NCBI GenBank assembly: GCA_023136785.1
Contig: JAGLQP010000034.1
Location: 1-10,120, forward strand
Direction of reading: 5' to 3'
Length of the DNA stretch: 10,120 bases
Source: Spirochaetales bacterium
GTDB taxonomy: Bacteria > Spirochaetota > Spirochaetia > SZUA-6 > DRHE01
Shown here: positions 6,544 to 10,120 of the stretch, piece after piece
Numbering within the stretch: position 1 is the stretch's first letter
Layout: each line of letters starts with the position of its first letter
Translations under genes and position numbers: made by a program
Notes under the pieces: model-generated
Told to the model about the DNA's origin: nothing
What the model saw: only the letters and a program-made list of their open reading frames with translations
Database searches by the model: none

Positions 6544-7362
6544 ATGAGTGAGAGTTTTGAGTTTCGCCCTGAAATCCGCCTGGAAAAGGTCTCCTTCTAC
6601 TATCCCGAGACAGAGCAGCTTGTGTTCAACGACCTATCTATCGAGCTTCCCAAAGGTGTTACGACCCTGGTGGGCCAAAACGGCACGGGCAAATCAACCC
6701 TGCTGCTCCTTGCCGCCGGAGTGCTGCTGCCGGCAGAAGGAACGGTGTACCTTCAAGAAATCGACACCCGAAATCTCCTTGAGGAGCAGGAGCGGCAGCT
6801 CTACGTTTCCTTCGTGTATCAGAACATGGAGTTCGAAACCGAGGAGACGATCGGGGATCTGCTGGAATATGTCCACGAAAACGGCTTTCATGAAGCGAAG
6901 GATCCCGGGCTGGTTTCCAACCTGGTCGATGTCTGCGAGTTGAATAAAGTCCTTGGAAAAAAGACCCAAGAGGTGAGCAAAGGTGAATTGCAGCGGATAA
7001 TCGTTGCCTTCAGTATGCTGTACGGGTCGAGGATCATCATGATGGACGAGCCGATCTTCGCCCTGGAGGAGTACCAGAAACACAGGATCATGGATTTCCT
7101 GGTCGACTACTCACGAACACAGGACATAAGCCTCTACTATTCCGTCCACGAGCTCGATATCTCAGAAAAATACTCGGACTACCTGCTGATGTTCCACAAG
7201 AATGGTAGACTCGAGTTGGGACAGACTAAACAGATTTTCACCAAGGAAAACATAGCAGAGGCCTACGAAGTTCCCTACATCATGCTGAAGCGCAAAGAAG
7301 TGATATACAGGGAAACCCTGCAGGATCTTTCTTCAAAGGGATCCACGGATCAGTCGAAATAA
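6544..7362 (+). CDS. ABC transporter ATP-binding protein (orphan)
   Basis: A 272-residue nucleotide-binding subunit that should power a membrane transporter. Walker A is GQNGTGKST (44-52), the Q-loop is Gln93 in VYQN, Walker B is IIMMDEP (164-170) and the H-loop is His202 in SVHELD. The signature motif, usually LSGGQ, is VSKGE (144-148), with Lys in place of the first Gly. The D-loop reads FALEE instead of SALD. Overall length and the C-terminal extension after about 225 resemble iron-chelate/cobalamin-type or other importer ATPases. No permease or binding protein is adjacent, so its partner must be elsewhere or the protein does something other than transport. GGGA at 6533-6536 is a weak ribosome-binding site. 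The gap to the next gene is 17 bases. Confidence 0.88.
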   Translation: MSESFEFRPEIRLEKVSFYYPETEQLVFNDLSIELPKGVTTLVGQNGTGKSTLLLLAAGVLLPAEGTVYLQEIDTRNLLEEQERQLYVSFVYQNMEFETEETIGDLLEYVHENGFHEAKDPGLVSNLVDVCELNKVLGKKTQEVSKGELQRIIVAFSMLYGSRIIMMDEPIFALEEYQKHRIMDFLVDYSRTQDISLYYSVHELDISEKYSDYLLMFHKNGRLELGQTKQIFTKENIAEAYEVPYIMLKRKEVIYRETLQDLSSKGSTDQSK

Positions 7363-7379
7363 CACCTCGAGCCCGATTC

Positions 7380-8414
7380 ATGATCTATCTAATCTACGAC
7401 TGTGATATCACCATGGGCCTTCCCGGTAGGGATGTGGACGACGGACTGGCACTGCTCTACCTGCTGGGTTCGCCCCAAATACGGATTCTCGGCATTACCA
7501 CCACTTTCGGCAACAGCACGATAGAGGAGGTGCATCCCTGCCTGCTCTCCGTTCTCAACGATCTGGGGCACAGCGACATTCCCGCCTACCGTGGTGCGCC
7601 CCGCCCCGAGGAAACCTCCGGCCGCGGCAGCGAGCCGCGGGACAGCGAAGCTGCTCGGTTTCTGGCGGACACTGTTCGCCAAAATCCAGGTACGGTGCGT
7701 ATTCTGGCCACCGGCTCACCGACGAACCTGCTCGGAGCCTACCGTTTGAATCCGGGATTTTTCCATGATGTGAAGGAAATCGTGTTCATGGGGGGAATCG
7801 TCGGGCCCCTTTTGATAAACAGTCGGGAGATGAAGGAACTGAACTTCGCCAGTGATCCCGAGGCGGCTCTCTACGCTCTGTACGCGGGACGCCCTCCCGC
7901 CGCGTCAACCGGTGCCGACGCACCGCCCCGCACTCCCGATCCCGGCCGCTGCGCAATCACAGTGATCAGCGGCAATCTGTGTCTTCAAGCGCGCTTGAGC
8001 CGAGAAGGCTTCGATGCCTTTCTTGATCAAATCAGCGAAAATCGAGCTCAATCAAATACCGCCGGATCCCATGGCGGAAAGGGCTTTGCCACATACCTGA
8101 AAGAGAAGATCCTACCCTGGTTCTCATGGATCGAGGGACTGTACGGCCTGCCCGGATTCCACGCCTGGGACGCCACCGCTGCGTTGTACATCACGGATCC
8201 GCATCTGTTTGAAACCGCGACAGTTGTGCTGCACTCCCGCCTCGATGACCTGGGCAGCGGTTTCCTGCGCATCGAGCCCACGGTCGGTGATCCAGCCGAC
8301 AGCGGCGACAACTCCTGGAGGATCAACCTTCCGAAACAGATCCGGGATATGGCGGGGTACTGGCGGACGCTCTTCGACGGCTGGCGCAGAGCAGGAGAGG
8401 CATGGCCGCAATGA
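7380..8414 (+). CDS. Nucleoside hydrolase (IUNH) family protein
   Basis: Members cleave the N-glycosidic bond of ribonucleosides using a Ca2+ held by an N-terminal Asp cluster. Here the cluster is DCDITMGLPGRDVDD (7-21), longer than the textbook DxDxGxDD because of an extra loop between the first and second Asp groups. Further family blocks are ATGSPTNLLGA (110-120; usually GPLTN), EIVFMGG (133-139), ELNFASDPEAA (153-163; usual FN..DPEAA) and FHAWDATAALYITDP (260-274), supplying the His and Asp near the active site. Residues 171-190 are a Pro/Ala-rich stretch that looks like an inserted linker. Length 344 is somewhat above the usual 310-330. No good Shine-Dalgarno precedes ATG 7380; coupling to the ABC gene 17 bases upstream is likely. 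Substrate unknown. Confidence 0.85.
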   Translation: MIYLIYDCDITMGLPGRDVDDGLALLYLLGSPQIRILGITTTFGNSTIEEVHPCLLSVLNDLGHSDIPAYRGAPRPEETSGRGSEPRDSEAARFLADTVRQNPGTVRILATGSPTNLLGAYRLNPGFFHDVKEIVFMGGIVGPLLINSREMKELNFASDPEAALYALYAGRPPAASTGADAPPRTPDPGRCAITVISGNLCLQARLSREGFDAFLDQISENRAQSNTAGSHGGKGFATYLKEKILPWFSWIEGLYGLPGFHAWDATAALYITDPHLFETATVVLHSRLDDLGSGFLRIEPTVGDPADSGDNSWRINLPKQIRDMAGYWRTLFDGWRRAGEAWPQ

Positions 8415-9646
8415 CAAAAAAACGATCGCCAGACCGGACCCTTTCCTCCCATCCAGCCCCGGACAGGAGCATCCGGGCTAATCTTCCCACCATCCTGCTC
8501 CTCGTTTTCGTTCTCTTCTTCCTGTTCACCTCCCGTATCATCTTCTCTCCCCTCCTCCTCTCCATCGAGGAAAGTCTCGGGATCGGTCACGCCCAGGCCG
8601 CCTCCTTCTTCCTCTTCATCACCCTCGGTTATTCCGTGATGATGCTGTTCAGCGGTTTCGTGGCTGCCGGTATTGGCCACCGAGGCACAATCCTGCTGTC
8701 CGTGCTTTTGGGCATCCTCGGCCTCCTCGCCATATCGTTAAGCCCGTCTCTGTGGGGAATCCGGGCGGGACTGATCCTTCTGGGGATCGGCGCCGGGTTG
8801 TATTTCCCTTCGGGGATACCCACCATCACCTCTCTGGTCGATGACAAGGACGAGGGCAAGGTCCTCGCCTTCCACGAGATTGGTCCCAACATAAGTTTTG
8901 TTATCGCCCCGATCGCCGCCATCTTTACCTTACGTTTTTTCAGCTGGCGGATCGTTCTCCTTTTCCTCGCCTGCACCGGCGCCGTGGCGGGAGTTCTGTT
9001 TCTGATTTTCGCCAAGGGGGGACGCTTTCGAGGCAAACCACCGCACCTGGCCAACGCCCGGCTGATATTGACAAAGTCCTCCTTCTGGATCATGACCACG
9101 CTCTTCGCCCTTGGGGCTGGAGCAGGGGTAGGTGTTTTCGCCATGACCCCGACTTATCTGGTGGCCGAACGAGGGATGAACCCGCAGTTGGTGAACACTC
9201 TGGTCGGTCTGTCCCGGGTTTCCAGTTTGGTGATTATTTTTTTCACCGGCTACCTGGTGGACAGATTTGGGGTTCGCCGGGTCATTACTACGGTCATGTT
9301 GGCCGCGGGTATTGCCACCGCCGGCCTCAGTCTTGCTTCCCGTCCGCTTCTTATCGCGGCGGTATTCCTGCAGCCAATCCTAACAGCCTGCTACTTCCCG
9401 GCGGGTTTCGCAGCGATCTCACGGATCGCTCCACGGGAGATGCACAACCTGACAATTTCTTTCATGTTTCCGATCGGATACGCCGTCGGTTCCGGTCTGG
9501 TTCCCTTCCTGCTCGGTCTGCTCGGGGACCGGCTCTCCTTCGCATTCGGATTTCGTCTGTACGGAGGGTTGTTGATCGCCAGCGCAGTACTGCCATTTTT
9601 CCTGAAGTTCAGACAGACCCGCGAGAATTCAGCAAAAAATTCCTGA
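8402..9646 (+). CDS. Major facilitator superfamily transporter, 12 TM
   Basis: An integral inner-membrane secondary transporter of 414 residues. Twelve hydrophobic segments can be laid out, the first at about 28-52, with a basic N-terminal tail and a cytoplasmic central loop (205-225, Gly/Arg/Lys-rich) between TM6 and TM7. A degenerate motif A follows TM2 (GFVAAGIGHRG, 85-95), and a clearer copy follows TM8 (GYLVDRFGVRR, 283-293). FHEIGPNISFVIAP (157-170) lies in TM5. It overlaps the hydrolase gene by 13 bases. ATG 8402 has AGGAG 4 bases upstream; ATG 8411 would give the classic ATGA overlap and is an alternative start. Co-translation with the hydrolase suggests a related substrate such as a nucleoside, but MFS specificity cannot be read here. 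Confidence 0.9.
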   Translation: MAAMTKKRSPDRTLSSHPAPDRSIRANLPTILLLVFVLFFLFTSRIIFSPLLLSIEESLGIGHAQAASFFLFITLGYSVMMLFSGFVAAGIGHRGTILLSVLLGILGLLAISLSPSLWGIRAGLILLGIGAGLYFPSGIPTITSLVDDKDEGKVLAFHEIGPNISFVIAPIAAIFTLRFFSWRIVLLFLACTGAVAGVLFLIFAKGGRFRGKPPHLANARLILTKSSFWIMTTLFALGAGAGVGVFAMTPTYLVAERGMNPQLVNTLVGLSRVSSLVIIFFTGYLVDRFGVRRVITTVMLAAGIATAGLSLASRPLLIAAVFLQPILTACYFPAGFAAISRIAPREMHNLTISFMFPIGYAVGSGLVPFLLGLLGDRLSFAFGFRLYGGLLIASAVLPFFLKFRQTRENSAKNS

Positions 9647-9658
9647 AAAACGGTAGCC

Positions 9659-9677
9659 CACAACCCTTCGGGGTGTG
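9659..9677 (+). terminator. UUCG-tetraloop hairpin between MFS and oxidoreductase genes
   Basis: CACAACCC (9659-9666) pairs with GGGTGTG (9671-9677) around a TTCG tetraloop, giving 7 pairs and one bulged A. The C(UUCG)G loop is unusually stable. No T-tract follows on the + strand, so it may be a weak terminator or a processing/stability element separating the two genes rather than a full stop. Confidence 0.35.
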
Positions 9678-9703
9678 TAGAATGGGGCGGTAGGAGGTGT
9701 AGG

Positions 9704-10120
9704 ATGAGTTGCGGATTTGGGATTGTCGGTCTTGGACTGATTGCAGACTTTCACGCCAAAGCGATCCAGGCGATCTCGGGAGGCAGGAGCAGCCTGGCGG
9801 CCTGCTGTTCCCGCAGCGCAGAGAAAGCTCAAGGATTTTCAAAAAAATACGGCTGCACAGGGTACACGGATTTTGACAAGTTCCTCGCCCATCCGGGACT
9901 CGATATCGTCAGCCTCTGTACCCCCTCGGGAGCTCATCTCGAGCACTCCCTGGCCGCGGCCAGGGCGGGAAAACACGTGATCGTGGAAAAACCTCTTGAA
10001 ATTACACCGGAACGCTGCGACAAGATCATCGAGGCCTGCGAAAAGGCCAAAGTCAGTCTGGCCGGAATCTTTCAATCCCGCTTCTCCAAGGTCGCGGGAA
10101 TCGTGAAAAAGGCCGTGGAT
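9704..10120 (+). CDS. Gfo/Idh/MocA family NAD(P)-dependent oxidoreductase (3' partial)
   Basis: The first 139 codons of a sugar/polyol-type dehydrogenase; the frame is open to the right edge. The N-terminal Rossmann fold is shown by GIVGLGLIADFHAKAI (6-21), followed by SLCTPSGAH (70-78), the usual 'TP...H' strand-loop, and the family-defining EKP triad Glu95-Lys96-Pro97 in VIVEKPLEIT, where Lys96 is the catalytic/cofactor-contacting residue. QSRF (124-127) begins the substrate domain. The start is fixed by AGGAGGT at 9692-9698, 5 bases before ATG, the best ribosome-binding site in the window. It lies 57 bases after the MFS gene on the same strand and could be cotranscribed. Substrate is unknown. 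Confidence 0.93.
   Translation, partial: MSCGFGIVGLGLIADFHAKAIQAISGGRSSLAACCSRSAEKAQGFSKKYGCTGYTDFDKFLAHPGLDIVSLCTPSGAHLEHSLAAARAGKHVIVEKPLEITPERCDKIIEACEKAKVSLAGIFQSRFSKVAGIVKKAVD

Overview
The window is GC-rich, densely coded bacterial DNA with every intact gene on the + strand. It looks like an ordinary chromosome, not a phage or plasmid. Taxonomy cannot be fixed from the sequence alone. My best guess is a spirochaete-like bacterium, based on the gene mix (compact trp genes, an unusual GT-B protein, an 8-Cys aldo/keto reductase), and I hold this with low confidence.

Region 1 (1-3412) is the distal part of a tryptophan operon, trpC(partial)-trpF-trpB-trpA. Each junction is a 4-base stop/start overlap preceded by a Shine-Dalgarno sequence, so the genes are translationally coupled. 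Together the products convert phosphoribosylanthranilate to indole-glycerol phosphate and then to tryptophan. The catalytic residues are mostly canonical, but TrpF has Glu where the general-acid Asp is expected, and TrpB has Asn in the PLP-phosphate loop.

Region 2 (3409-4865) holds a strong sigma70-type promoter that overlaps the trpA stop codon, a leader with two mutually exclusive hairpins, and a 441-residue protein resembling GT-B glycosyltransferases of the MurG/MGDG-synthase type.

Region 3 (4866-5245) is a gap that carries, on the minus strand, the fossil of a type II toxin-antitoxin module: the N-terminus of a ribbon-helix-helix antitoxin joined to the C-terminus of a MazF-like toxin. 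An AT-rich promoter region for the next gene follows.

Region 4 (5246-6283) encodes an aldo/keto reductase with a C-terminal two-cluster ferredoxin-like domain. It is followed by a 260-base gap (6284-6543) with several short inverted repeats, an interrupted minus-strand reading frame and a candidate promoter.

Region 5 (6544-9646) is a probable transcription unit: an orphan ABC ATPase, a nucleoside-hydrolase family protein and an overlapping 12-TM MFS transporter. A Gfo/Idh/MocA oxidoreductase starts at 9704 and runs off the window. The hydrolase-MFS-oxidoreductase grouping suggests uptake and breakdown of a nucleoside or sugar-like compound, but the substrate is not readable from sequence.
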